64,000 nucleotides of DNA. It comes from Flavobacterium jejuense (lineage in GTDB: Bacteria > Bacteroidota > Bacteroidia > Flavobacteriales > Flavobacteriaceae). Below are positions 53,623 to 61,414 of this stretch, one piece after another. Made by a program: the position numbers and the translations under genes. Location of the stretch: contig NZ_VEVQ02000003.1 in NCBI RefSeq assembly GCF_006491595.2, forward strand, positions 310,001-374,000, given 5' to 3'. The notes beneath the pieces are model-generated. The model searched no databases. It was not told the origin of the DNA and worked only from the letters and a program-made list of their open reading frames with translations. Positions within the stretch are counted from its first letter, which is position 1; each line of letters opens with the position of its first letter.

Positions 53623-53665
53623 AAACCATTAGACAACAAAGTTACACTTTATTACCTAACGGTTT
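53623..53665 (-). terminator. rpsU terminator with the xerC -7 box in its loop
   Basis: On the - strand arms AAACCGTTAG (53656-53665) and CTAATGGTTT (53623-53632), with one G-U pair, enclose 23 nt and end in a run of T. It follows rpsU. Confidence 0.7.
53637..53644 (-). promoter_or_regulatory. -7 box of xerC, inside the rpsU terminator loop
   Basis: TAACTTTG on the - strand matches TAnnTTTG and lies 21 nt before the xerC start. No clear TTG upstream. Confidence 0.5.
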
Positions 53666-53687
53666 TATATTTTGAATTCAAAAAAAA

Positions 53688-53882
53688 TTAAGACTCTAAT
53701 GAATCTCTTAATTTTTGAATATAAGCTGCTTTTTGAATTTGAGCTCTTTTTACAATTGACGGTTTATGGAAAGCTTGTCTTGATCTCAACTGACGAACTG
53801 TTCCTGTTTTGTCGAATTTTCTCTTATAACGTTTTAACGCTTTATCGATATTTTCTCCGTCTTTAATTGGTATAATTAACAT
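53688..53882 (-). CDS. rpsU: 30S ribosomal protein bS21
   Basis: The start is set at ATG 53882 (MLIIPIKDGENIDKALKRYK), giving 64 residues, the normal size; an in-frame ATG 21 nt upstream (53903) would read through the Shine-Dalgarno. The basic helices (RYKRKFDKTGTVRQLRSRQAF, KPSIVKRAQIQKAAYIQKLRD) are typical of the Bacteroidota form. In this phylum bS21 with bS18 and bS6 hides the anti-Shine-Dalgarno at the 30S platform, and rpsU itself keeps a strong SD, suggesting autoregulation. Confidence 0.96.
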   Translation of the reverse strand: MLIIPIKDGENIDKALKRYKRKFDKTGTVRQLRSRQAFHKPSIVKRAQIQKAAYIQKLRDSLES

Positions 53883-53890
53883 AGTTTTGG

Positions 53891-53899
53891 CACCCCCTT
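53891..53899 (-). promoter_or_regulatory. Strong Shine-Dalgarno before rpsU
   Basis: AAGGGGGTG on the - strand pairs along its length with the 16S 3' end (CACCTCCTT), with one G-U, and lies 8 nt before the rpsU ATG. Other leaders in the window are A-rich without such a match. Confidence 0.85.
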
Positions 53900-53911
53900 T
53901 CATTTAGACTG

Positions 53912-53940
53912 CAAAAGTAGAAATTTATTTTTAATATCAA
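53912..53940 (-). promoter_or_regulatory. Promoter of rpsU
   Basis: TTG (53938-53940), an 18-nt spacer and TACTTTTG (53912-53919) on the - strand, about 30 nt before the rpsU start. Confidence 0.7.
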
Positions 53941-53996
53941 ATATTAAAGTTAAAAAAAATCAATTATAAATAAAACATTATTCTTTTTATTTAAAA

Positions 53997-55166
53997 TTAT
54001 TCAACTGCAGGTTTATAATTTTTATTATCAATTATCATTTTTGACAATATTTCTTTTAAGATTTCAGAAGTTCCTCCACCAATTGGTCCTAAACGACTAT
54101 CTCTCAATAACCGTGCTAATGGATATTCTTCCATATACCCATAACCTCCTAACATTTGCAAACAACTATAAATAGTTTCATCTGCTATTTTTGTAGATTT
54201 CAATTTAGCCATCGTGGCTTCTTTTACTACATACTCACCTTTATCTAAACGAGCTACTGCTTCATAATTAAACACTTTACAATGTTCAACATCTGTTGCA
54301 TGTTCTACAATTTTGTGACGTAGTGCTTGGAATTTATCAATTGTTTTTCCAAAGGCTTCTCTTTGTGACATATATTCTATTGTGTATTCAATAGCATATT
54401 CAGATCTAGCATGTGCATTAATAGCCATAATCAAACGCTCTAAAGCAAAATGCTGCATAATATAAGGAAATCCTTTTCCTTCTTCACCCATTAAATTCTC
54501 TACAGAAATCTCTACATTATCAAACGCAATTTCAGCAGTATCCGAAGCCCTCCAACCTAATTTATCTAATTTTGTAGCAGAAATGCCAGGAGTTTTTGTA
54601 TCTATCAAAAACATGCTTATTCCTTTATTACCAAGTTCAATATTAGTTTTAGCAGCAACTACATAATAATCCGCATATACACCGTTAGTTATAAATGTTT
54701 TAGACCCATTAACAATGTATTTATCTCCTTTTTTAATAGCTGTTGTTCTCATACCAGCCACATCACTACCTCCAAAAGGTTCTGTAATACATAACGCCCC
54801 TATAATATCTCCTGCAATACTTGGTGCTAAGTAATTTTGTTTAATTCGCTCATCTCCTTCCGCATTTAAATGTGTCATTGCTAAATAAGAATGTGCCCAC
54901 ATAGCCGCAGCAAAACCAGCAGATTTTATTTTTTGAAGTTCTTCCAAAAAAATTACAGTGTAAAATAAATCTAAATTCATTCCACCATAGGCTTCTGGAT
55001 AATTTATTCCGAAAAACCCCATTTCTCCAAATTTTTTCCAAATAAAGCGTTCAATTATACCTGTTTTTTCCCATTTTTCAATATGAGGTACCACTTCTTT
55101 TTGTAAAAAATCTCGTAAACTTGATCTAAATAATTGATGTTCTTCTGTGAAGTATTTTGAATTCAT
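53997..55166 (-). CDS. Acyl-CoA dehydrogenase
   Basis: The 389-residue flavoprotein has the three-domain acyl-CoA dehydrogenase fold: N-terminal helices (EEHQLFRSSLRDFLQKEVVPHIE), the FAD motif ALCITEPFGGSDVAGM, middle strands with GSKTFITNG, and the C-terminal helices with DKFQALRHKIVEHATDVEHC and GYGYMEEYPLARLLRDSRLGPIGGGTSEI. It oxidises acyl-CoA at C2-C3 and passes electrons to ETF. Chain-length preference is not evident. It is alone, with no ETF or thiolase nearby. Confidence 0.92.
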   Translation of the reverse strand: MNSKYFTEEHQLFRSSLRDFLQKEVVPHIEKWEKTGIIERFIWKKFGEMGFFGINYPEAYGGMNLDLFYTVIFLEELQKIKSAGFAAAMWAHSYLAMTHLNAEGDERIKQNYLAPSIAGDIIGALCITEPFGGSDVAGMRTTAIKKGDKYIVNGSKTFITNGVYADYYVVAAKTNIELGNKGISMFLIDTKTPGISATKLDKLGWRASDTAEIAFDNVEISVENLMGEEGKGFPYIMQHFALERLIMAINAHARSEYAIEYTIEYMSQREAFGKTIDKFQALRHKIVEHATDVEHCKVFNYEAVARLDKGEYVVKEATMAKLKSTKIADETIYSCLQMLGGYGYMEEYPLARLLRDSRLGPIGGGTSEILKEILSKMIIDNKNYKPAVE

Positions 55167-55203
55167 GAATTTATATTTGATATCTTTAAATTGAACTATT
55201 TTT

Positions 55204-56091
55204 TTAGAATTCCAAATATAAGGCGATTATTTTTAATTTTTCTAAAGGACAGTTGTTAATTTTTGCTAAATCTTCAATAGAACTCAAAACTCCATTCATA
55301 CTTCGGTAGGTTACAATCTCTTTTGCGAAGGCATAATTAAAATAAGGAAATTTCATTAATTCTTTTGTAGAAGCTGTATTGATATTAATTTTTTTCAGAG
55401 ATGAATTTGGCTGCACAAAAAATCGAAGTTTACAATCCTCTAAAACCTCTGAAGAAATACCCCAAACAAATTCTAGCTGATCAACTGATGCAAAAGTGCC
55501 AAACTTTTCTTTTTCCTTGAGAACAATATCCGATATTTTATCACCAATACCATAAACCTTCATTAAATCTTCTTTAGTCGCACTATTCAAGTCAATTGAA
55601 ACTATTTTTTCTTCAACTTTTTTATTGAAATTACCATAGGGTTTAAAATCCTTTTTAGCATTTACCCAATCAGGAAATTTGAACAGAGGTGAAATTTTAG
55701 TCAATAAAGAATCTGAAACCTGTGTGACTTTTTGAAACTCATATGCAGAATTCACAAACTTATTTAACGCCCTATATTGATGTAATCTATCAATTTCAGC
55801 CAAAGACATACCTAATAAATATCCTTTATAATCAGTAATAAAATTAGGATTGAATGCTTTTGGTTGATATCCTGTTTCTATTTTACTTTTTTTAATACTA
55901 TCAATCTTATTTTGGACTAAAAGCCATTCTTTATCATGTAATTGTTTCGATGTATAAAAAAAATTATTAGATTTTAAAATAAAATAAATAGATTGTATTA
56001 AAATGACGAGTATAAACAATAAAAAAATCCCACTTCTATGTTCTCTCGAAAATAGAAAGTAGGATTTAAATTCTTTCATCTGTTTTTTCAA
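55204..56091 (-). CDS. Helix-hairpin-helix (ComEA-like) membrane protein
   Basis: The 295-residue protein has an N-terminal membrane helix (about 20-38, IFLLFILVILIQSIYFIL) and at least three HhH DNA-binding-like repeats: one in DYKGYLLGMSLAEIDRLHQYRAL, one in DLNSATKEDLMKVYGIGDKISDIVLKEKEKFG and one in NINTASTKELMKFPYFNYAFAKEIVTYR. The pattern resembles ComEA, which binds incoming DNA in competence, but similar proteins are found in non-competent Bacteroidota, so uptake is only a possibility. It is a single gene on the - strand. Confidence 0.83.
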   Translation of the reverse strand: MKKQMKEFKSYFLFSREHRSGIFLLFILVILIQSIYFILKSNNFFYTSKQLHDKEWLLVQNKIDSIKKSKIETGYQPKAFNPNFITDYKGYLLGMSLAEIDRLHQYRALNKFVNSAYEFQKVTQVSDSLLTKISPLFKFPDWVNAKKDFKPYGNFNKKVEEKIVSIDLNSATKEDLMKVYGIGDKISDIVLKEKEKFGTFASVDQLEFVWGISSEVLEDCKLRFFVQPNSSLKKININTASTKELMKFPYFNYAFAKEIVTYRSMNGVLSSIEDLAKINNCPLEKLKIIALYLEF

Positions 56092-56129
56092 AATAAGACT
56101 TATATCAGATGGATAAATATTTATCTAAA

Positions 56130-56288
56130 TTATTCTGGCTTTTGTCTTACCAATTCATCATCATTCTCACTGTAAGAATCTGGTTCTTGTTTAGGTGGAA
56201 TGGTTAATACTTTATAGAAAAAAAAGCTTGCAAAAGAAATCACTATTCCTTGAGCTGCTAACATTGTTATTAAAGCTGATGTATTCAT
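56130..56288 (-). CDS. MetS-type small subunit of the NSS transporter (52 aa)
   Basis: The - strand frame from ATG 56288 to TAA 56130-56132 encodes a 52-residue protein: a single membrane helix (LITMLAAQGIVISFASFFFY), then a short Pro-rich and acidic tail (TIPPKQEPD, ENDDELVRQKPE). This is the form of the MetS subunit that accompanies NSS-family methionine/alanine transporters. It begins 21 nt after the transporter stop on the same strand, so both are from one mRNA. It is shorter than most gene-finding cut-offs. Confidence 0.8.
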   Translation of the reverse strand: MNTSALITMLAAQGIVISFASFFFYKVLTIPPKQEPDSYSENDDELVRQKPE

Positions 56289-56309
56289 TTTTAGTTTTTT
56301 TTTAAAATT

Positions 56310-58130
56310 TTATAATGTTGCTCTACCTTCTTTCACTCTTTTCTTATAAGCAAAATATACTATTACACTTATAAAGATAAATAAAGAAAGTAATAACATT
56401 CTTCCCATGAACTTGTACAAAGTATCATTTTTAAAATCCCCTGTTGCAATAATATCATTTGGTTTAACAATATCTCCTTTTTGAACAACAACAACTTGAT
56501 TCTTTTTAGCTTTAAACTTATATTCTTTATAATTTGTATAAGTAATTGTTTTCACTGTTTCCGTTTCTTTGTCAAACACTTTTTTAATATCCTCAAATGA
56601 AAACTTAACTGTATTAGTACCTACTTCTTCAACAGTACCTGCATTTTTACCAGCTGCATCAAAGTTTTCTGCATAAAACTCTTTAGCAAACCATTCTTTA
56701 TTATTTGTATCGTTATCTTTTACTTTATCAATCCAGTCAGGGATACTTGATACTAAAACCCAACCTAATAGTAGCGGTGTAACAATTAAAATAATATATT
56801 TATAAAAACCAGGTATTTTAATATCTGCTCCTTGATTAATTTCAGCCCATCCTTTTTTGATTCCAAATATATAAGAAAACAAAACTGTTTCTAGAAAAGC
56901 AAAAACTACCAAACTTACTGTTCCTGCCCAATAGTCATATTGATCAAACAAACCTTCGTTATAAAAAATAACTGTTGGTAGACCCATTATCAAAACTAAA
57001 GCTCCAAAAGACCAAGCTCCTTTATTTTTAGACCAATTGAATTCATCCTGCATGAAGCCCATCCAAGGTGTACCCATCGCAAGAGAGGAAGTAATACCTG
57101 CAAAAAACAATAACCCAAACCAACAAACTCCAGCTACTATTGCTAAACCACTTCCCCATTGTTGAAATAAGTAAGGCATTGTTTGAAATGCCATACCAAA
57201 ACCTGCATTTTGAATTACCCAGTCTAAACCAAGATATCCTGCAGCAATTGGAATTACTATTAAACTACCTAAAACCACTTCCACAAATTCATTCATAAAT
57301 CCGGCAGAAACTGCATTTAAAGCAATATCATCTTTAGATTTTAAGTAAGCAGCATAACAATGAATTGTTCCCATACCTACAGAAAGTGTAAAGAATATTT
57401 GACCTGCAGCTGCTAACCATACTTTTGGGCTAGTTAACGAATCAAATTGTGGTGTCCATAAGAAATTTAAACCATCCCATGCATTTGCATCTGGAAAAAT
57501 ATCAGAAGCTCCTGAAGTCCCTAATGTTAAACCTCTAACAGCTAAAACAACTCCAAACGTTATCAACAAAGGCATACCAATCTTAGCTACTTTTTCAATT
57601 CCTCCTAAACCTTTTGAAAGAATAAATGTATTCAACAATAAACATATAATATAAAATATTACAGCTTCATAAGGAATACCAGTAGTTGATTCAGCAATAT
57701 TAGTATAGGAATTGAAAAATCCCGCAACATCTGCTTGACTCATTTCATTAAAAGTTCCCACTATTGAATGATACACATAAGACATTGTCCAAGATTCAAT
57801 GTAACAATAATAAGCAGCAACTGCTATATTAGTAAAAATCCCAAATACTCCAATATATTTCCAAACTCTACCTTTTGCCATAGAATCTAAAATATAAGGT
57901 GTACTATGATTGCCTGAACGACCACCAAAACGACCTGAAGACCATTCAATGAATAATAATGGAATACCCATTACTAAGAAACATACTAAATAAGGAATTA
58001 TAAAAGCTCCACCTCCATTTTGAACTGCTTGTACAGGGAAACGTAGAAAATTACCTAATCCAACAGCATTTCCAGCCATTGCCAAGATGAGTCCAACTCT
58101 AGAACCCCATGAGTCTGATTTTGTTGACAT
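56310..58130 (-). CDS. Sodium-dependent transporter, NSS (MetP-like) family
   Basis: The 606-residue protein has about 12 membrane helices, with the NSS signature in TM1 (GNAVGLGNFLRFPVQAVQNGGGAF) and TM6/TM8 segments (FFTLSVGMGTIHCYAAYL, GITSSLAMGTPWMGF). Unlike LeuT it has a polar region of about 100 residues near the C-terminus (about 475-580, WIDKVKDNDTNNKEWF to PNDIIATGDFKNDTLYK) before a last helix. The partner of MetS in other bacteria takes up methionine and alanine with Na+. Substrate here is inferred from the adjacent MetS-like subunit. Confidence 0.9.
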   Translation of the reverse strand: MSTKSDSWGSRVGLILAMAGNAVGLGNFLRFPVQAVQNGGGAFIIPYLVCFLVMGIPLLFIEWSSGRFGGRSGNHSTPYILDSMAKGRVWKYIGVFGIFTNIAVAAYYCYIESWTMSYVYHSIVGTFNEMSQADVAGFFNSYTNIAESTTGIPYEAVIFYIICLLLNTFILSKGLGGIEKVAKIGMPLLITFGVVLAVRGLTLGTSGASDIFPDANAWDGLNFLWTPQFDSLTSPKVWLAAAGQIFFTLSVGMGTIHCYAAYLKSKDDIALNAVSAGFMNEFVEVVLGSLIVIPIAAGYLGLDWVIQNAGFGMAFQTMPYLFQQWGSGLAIVAGVCWFGLLFFAGITSSLAMGTPWMGFMQDEFNWSKNKGAWSFGALVLIMGLPTVIFYNEGLFDQYDYWAGTVSLVVFAFLETVLFSYIFGIKKGWAEINQGADIKIPGFYKYIILIVTPLLLGWVLVSSIPDWIDKVKDNDTNNKEWFAKEFYAENFDAAGKNAGTVEEVGTNTVKFSFEDIKKVFDKETETVKTITYTNYKEYKFKAKKNQVVVVQKGDIVKPNDIIATGDFKNDTLYKFMGRMLLLSLFIFISVIVYFAYKKRVKEGRATL

Positions 58131-58155
58131 ATTAATTTATTGGTTGTTAATTTTC

Positions 58156-58184
58156 CAAAGATAAGAAAAGTATCGAAAAAACAA
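58156..58184 (-). promoter_or_regulatory. Promoter of the NSS transporter operon
   Basis: TTG (58182-58184), an 18-nt spacer and TATCTTTG (58156-58163) on the - strand, about 25 nt before the start codon. Confidence 0.75.
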
Positions 58185-58213
58185 AGAAAAGTTAAGGCTT
58201 TGAGATTCAGCAA

Positions 58214-58432
58214 TTATAAATCAAAAACTGAAGAACGCTTAGTATAAATCATATCTTTGAGCTTTAATAAAAAAGCTAAAGTAAGATAAAACCCAAAACC
58301 TAAACCTGCAGTTACAAAAGATATGTATATAAAAAACAAGCGTACATTTGTAGCTCTCATTCCCAATTTATCGGCTAATCTTGAGGCTACAAAAAAACCA
58401 TGCTTCTCAAAAAAATGAAGTATTTTATACAT
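58214..58432 (-). CDS. PspC-domain protein
   Basis: The 72-residue protein is a short PspC-like domain: FFEKHGFFVASRLADKLGMRATNVRLFFIYISFVTAGLGFGFYLTLAFLLK, with one or two hydrophobic segments. PspC domains in other bacteria sense envelope stress; here there is no PspA or PspB nearby. It lies 32 nt after the DUF2851 gene on the same strand and has a promoter-like sequence over that gene's end. Confidence 0.8.
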   Translation of the reverse strand: MYKILHFFEKHGFFVASRLADKLGMRATNVRLFFIYISFVTAGLGFGFYLTLAFLLKLKDMIYTKRSSVFDL

Positions 58433-58452
58433 TTTCGCTTTAATTTAGTATC

Positions 58453-58479
58453 CAAATATACTGATTAATTTTTAATCAA
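58453..58479 (-). promoter_or_regulatory. Promoter-like sequence of the PspC gene
   Basis: TTG (58477-58479), 16-nt spacer and TATATTTG (58453-58460) on the - strand; the TTG lies inside the last codons of the DUF2851 gene. Confidence 0.5.
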
Positions 58480-59736
58480 ACTTATTCCGATGTTACAACT
58501 AAGACATCTATTTCCATCACAATATTCTTTTTTTAATTGTAATAAGCTTTGTGAATCAAATGCCGTTTTTACTTTTACATTAAAATGGTTAAACTTTTTA
58601 ATTATTGAGTTTTTTTCAGGTTGAATTTGTCTAATTAAATGAATTATTTCTTCTAAATTATCTTTCCCAATATAATTTAAATAAGCAAACTGAAGAGGTA
58701 TAATAGTATTGATTATAATTAAATCTATAAAACTTTTTGAAATTAATTTCTTTTTAAAAGTACTTTCTTTATCAAAATTATAATGATTATCCCAATATTT
58801 ACTTGCCTTAACCGCAAACAATTCATATAACTTTTCTATTTCTTTAACGTTACAACTTTGTTGAAAAATATTATGTCTAGTATGGTATAAAACCGCTAAT
58901 TGAGACAATCTAATAGTAGGAAAATTATCAGGTCTTAATTTATAAAACTGCAAAGTTTCTTCATTGCGTTTTTCATTTAATCTATATTTATTTTTCAAAA
59001 ATTTCCATTTTGAGTTTAAATTTTGAAAGTAAGTATCTTCTAGTTTATCATTCAATAAATTAGTACAACCATAAAACAAAGCTTCTATATTTTCTAACTG
59101 ATTAGATTCTTTTCTTATTATGGCAAATGATAATTCTTTTGCCATTTTATAAATAATTTCACCATTTGTATTTAAACCAAAATTCTTGGCAAGCAAGCAA
59201 AATAAAACAGCATCCCAATCGTTTTTTGTTTCTTTTAGCAATTCTAATACTGTTTTTGATTTTCTCTCTAACCTTTCAAAGAAAAGTCTTTCTTTCCAGT
59301 TCTCAACAATAATTTTATCGACATTACTAATTTGATTTTCACAATTAATCCACGTTTTGGAAAGCATCAGTTTTTTGTAATTATCTATTTCATTTAATGA
59401 CACATACTGTTTAAGTTCAAGAACAGGAATTTCTAAATTATTTTTCCTATAAATTTCTACATCATGTTCCCAAACAACATGTAGAATAACATTGTTATAG
59501 TTTTCGTCTATTTCATGGTTATGCAAATACCAATCTGAAGATTTTAGATGAATTTCGATATTTCCTGCCCACTTTTGATTTCCTATGATGAGTTGGGCAT
59601 TAAAAAAATCGGGACCAGCAGTTTGTAAATACTGACCGAAACTAAGAATTTCAATTTTTTCTTTCTTAAGAGTAAATAATTTAGTTACATCGAGTTTTTT
59701 ATGTAACCAAATATAATGCAAGAAGTCTTCTTTCAT
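58465..59736 (-). CDS. DUF2851 family protein
   Basis: The 423-residue protein has the DUF2851 pattern: EDFLHYIWLHKKLD, IEILSFGQYLQTAGPDFFNAQLIIG, WAGNIEIHLKSSDWYLH and HVVWEHD, then a mostly helical C-terminal half ending with a Cys-rich motif (CDGNRCLSCNIG). The N-terminal part looks like a nuclease-type fold: G-P-D-F-x-x-A, E-I-H and the K-S-S-D-W segment match the spacing of a restriction-endonuclease-like core. No activity is established. The four Cys at the end may bind a metal. It is a single gene. Confidence 0.82.
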   Translation of the reverse strand: MKEDFLHYIWLHKKLDVTKLFTLKKEKIEILSFGQYLQTAGPDFFNAQLIIGNQKWAGNIEIHLKSSDWYLHNHEIDENYNNVILHVVWEHDVEIYRKNNLEIPVLELKQYVSLNEIDNYKKLMLSKTWINCENQISNVDKIIVENWKERLFFERLERKSKTVLELLKETKNDWDAVLFCLLAKNFGLNTNGEIIYKMAKELSFAIIRKESNQLENIEALFYGCTNLLNDKLEDTYFQNLNSKWKFLKNKYRLNEKRNEETLQFYKLRPDNFPTIRLSQLAVLYHTRHNIFQQSCNVKEIEKLYELFAVKASKYWDNHYNFDKESTFKKKLISKSFIDLIIINTIIPLQFAYLNYIGKDNLEEIIHLIRQIQPEKNSIIKKFNHFNVKVKTAFDSQSLLQLKKEYCDGNRCLSCNIGISLIKN

Positions 59737-59778
59737 TTGTATGGCTTATAATTAATCTAATTGGCTTATAATAAAGTA

Positions 59779-59808
59779 CAAATATATACAAAAAACAAAA
59801 ACCTGCAA
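59779..59808 (-). promoter_or_regulatory. Promoter of the DUF2851 gene, overlapping the upstream terminator
   Basis: TTG (59806-59808), a 19-nt spacer and TATATTTG (59779-59786) on the - strand. The TTG is in the loop of the upstream terminator hairpin. Confidence 0.7.
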
Positions 59809-59828
59809 ATCATAGACTTACAGGTTTT
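59797..59828 (-). terminator. Terminator of the cystathionine/cysteine synthase gene
   Basis: On the - strand AAAACCTG (59821-59828) and its complement (59797-59804) pair across a 16-nt loop, followed by TTTTTGTTTTTT. Confidence 0.8.
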
Positions 59829-59848
59829 CTTAAACTATTTCAAAGCTC

Positions 59849-61210
59849 TTACTTTATAGAGCTAATAACATCATGTTTTGTTATAATATGATACTTTCCA
59901 TTTTCTAGCTCAACTAAAACAGCCTGATTGTCTTTATTGATTAGCTTAGAGACCTCTTCAATTGACGTATTTTCTTTTACAATCGGAAATGGCTTACCCA
60001 TTACTTCTTTTATAGGTTTGTCAGCAATATTCTTATCTTCAACATAACTCCTAAACAGGTCAGTTTCATCTAAACTTCCAACAAAACCAGTTGTATCAAT
60101 TACTGGGATTTGAGAGATTTTGTATTTTTTTAATCTTTCAATAGCATGAGAAACCAATTCTTCTGTACGAACCACAATTAATGGTTTATCTTGATGTTCT
60201 TTAATTAAATCTGTTGCTTTTGTAACTTCTTCTTCCAAGAAACCTCTTTCACGCATCCAATCATCATTGAACATTTTACCTACATATCTACTTCCTGAAT
60301 CGTGAAATAAAACCACTACTACGTCTTCTGGCTTAAAATGTTCTTTTAATTGCAATACGCCCTTAATAGCAGCACCAGCAGAATTACCAACAAAAATACC
60401 TTCTTCTAAAGCAAGTCTTCTTGTATAAACAGCAGCATCTTTATCGGTTACTTTAGTAAAACCATCAATTAAAGAAAAATCAACGTTTTTAGGCAAAATA
60501 TCTTCTCCAATACCTTCCGTTATGTAAGAATAAATTTCGTTTTCATCAAAAACTCCTGTTTCATGGTATTTTTTAAATACTGAACCATAGGTATCTATTC
60601 CCCAAATTTTAACATTTGGATTTCTCTCTTTTAAGTATTTTGCTACACCAGAAATAGTTCCACCTGTTCCAACACCAACTACAAAATGTGTAATTTTCCC
60701 TTCTGTTTGTTCCCAAATTTCAGGTGCAGTTTGCTCATAGTGAGCAATTGCATTACTAGGATTGTCATACTGATTTACATACCAAGCATTTTTAGTTTCA
60801 GTTGCTAAACGCTTAGAAACAGAGTAATAAGAACGAGGATCAGTTGGTTCCACATCCGTAGGACAAACAACAACTTTTGCTCCAACAGCTCTAAGAATAT
60901 CCATTTTTTCTTTAGATTGCTTATCAGAAATCACACAGATTAATTTGTACCCTTTAACAATTGCTGCTAAAGCCAAACCCATTCCTGTATTTCCTGAGGT
61001 TCCTTCAATAATAGTACCTCCAGGTTTTAATCTTCCATCAGCTTCAGCATCTTCAATCATTTTTACAGCCATTCTATCCTTTACTGAGTTACCTGGATTA
61101 AAAGTTTCTACTTTAGCTAAAACTAAAGCGTCTATTTCTTTAGTTAATTTATTGATTTTAACTAATGGTGTATTTCCAATAGTTTCTAGTATGTTTTTTG
61201 CGTATTTCAT
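59849..61210 (-). CDS. PLP-dependent cysteine/cystathionine beta-synthase with C-terminal CBS domains
   Basis: The 453-residue protein has a cysteine-synthase-type PLP domain (1-310): K44 in FNPGNSVKDRMAV forms the Schiff base, EGTSGNTGMGLA binds substrate and GVGTGGTISGVAKYL binds the PLP phosphate. Residues about 330-453 are a CBS-domain pair (LIVVRTEELVSHAIERLKKYKISQIPV and VMGKPFPIVKENTSIEEVSKLINKDN), as in eukaryotic cystathionine beta-synthase. The haem-binding N-terminal region of the human enzyme is absent. It condenses serine or O-acetylserine with homocysteine or sulfide; the CBS pair may bind SAM or AMP. Confidence 0.9.
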   Translation of the reverse strand: MKYAKNILETIGNTPLVKINKLTKEIDALVLAKVETFNPGNSVKDRMAVKMIEDAEADGRLKPGGTIIEGTSGNTGMGLALAAIVKGYKLICVISDKQSKEKMDILRAVGAKVVVCPTDVEPTDPRSYYSVSKRLATETKNAWYVNQYDNPSNAIAHYEQTAPEIWEQTEGKITHFVVGVGTGGTISGVAKYLKERNPNVKIWGIDTYGSVFKKYHETGVFDENEIYSYITEGIGEDILPKNVDFSLIDGFTKVTDKDAAVYTRRLALEEGIFVGNSAGAAIKGVLQLKEHFKPEDVVVVLFHDSGSRYVGKMFNDDWMRERGFLEEEVTKATDLIKEHQDKPLIVVRTEELVSHAIERLKKYKISQIPVIDTTGFVGSLDETDLFRSYVEDKNIADKPIKEVMGKPFPIVKENTSIEEVSKLINKDNQAVLVELENGKYHIITKHDVISSIK

Positions 61211-61266
61211 TTTGTCATTTAGAAATTAGAATACAGAATTTAGTTATAAAAACATAAATTCGTTTG

Positions 61267-61295
61267 CAAAGATAGTGTGAATATTGCGAATACAA
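61267..61295 (-). promoter_or_regulatory. Promoter of the cystathionine/cysteine synthase gene
   Basis: TTG (61293-61295), an 18-nt spacer and TATCTTTG (61267-61274) on the - strand. Confidence 0.75.
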
Positions 61296-61317
61296 AAATG
61301 AAAATGAAAACCTAACT

Positions 61318-61380
61318 AACCCTGATGGTAGTGACAGCTTCCTAAACTAGTTTAGGAACTAAAACGGACAGCAGGAATAT
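61318..61380 (+). ncRNA. Flavo-1-like structured element, copy D
   Basis: It starts AACCCTGATGGTAGTGACAG and has the 3' part AAAACGGACAGCAGGAAT. The CCTG/CAGG helix (61321-61324 with 61372-61375) is kept. The variable stem is the perfect palindrome TTCCTAAACTAGTTTAGGAA (61339-61358). The junction AG-C-TT replaces AT-CC and pairs with AACT in place of GAT, so the bulged C and helix are preserved with changed bases. No outer closing arm is seen. Confidence 0.6.
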
Positions 61381-61414
61381 GGCAAACAAGAATGCCTTCA
61401 CTTTCGTTTCTTAA

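Noticed and set aside
59740-59772. Short direct repeat TGGCTTATAAT twice between the DUF2851 start and its promoter
   Set aside because: Only 11 nt in AT-rich DNA; too little to call an operator.
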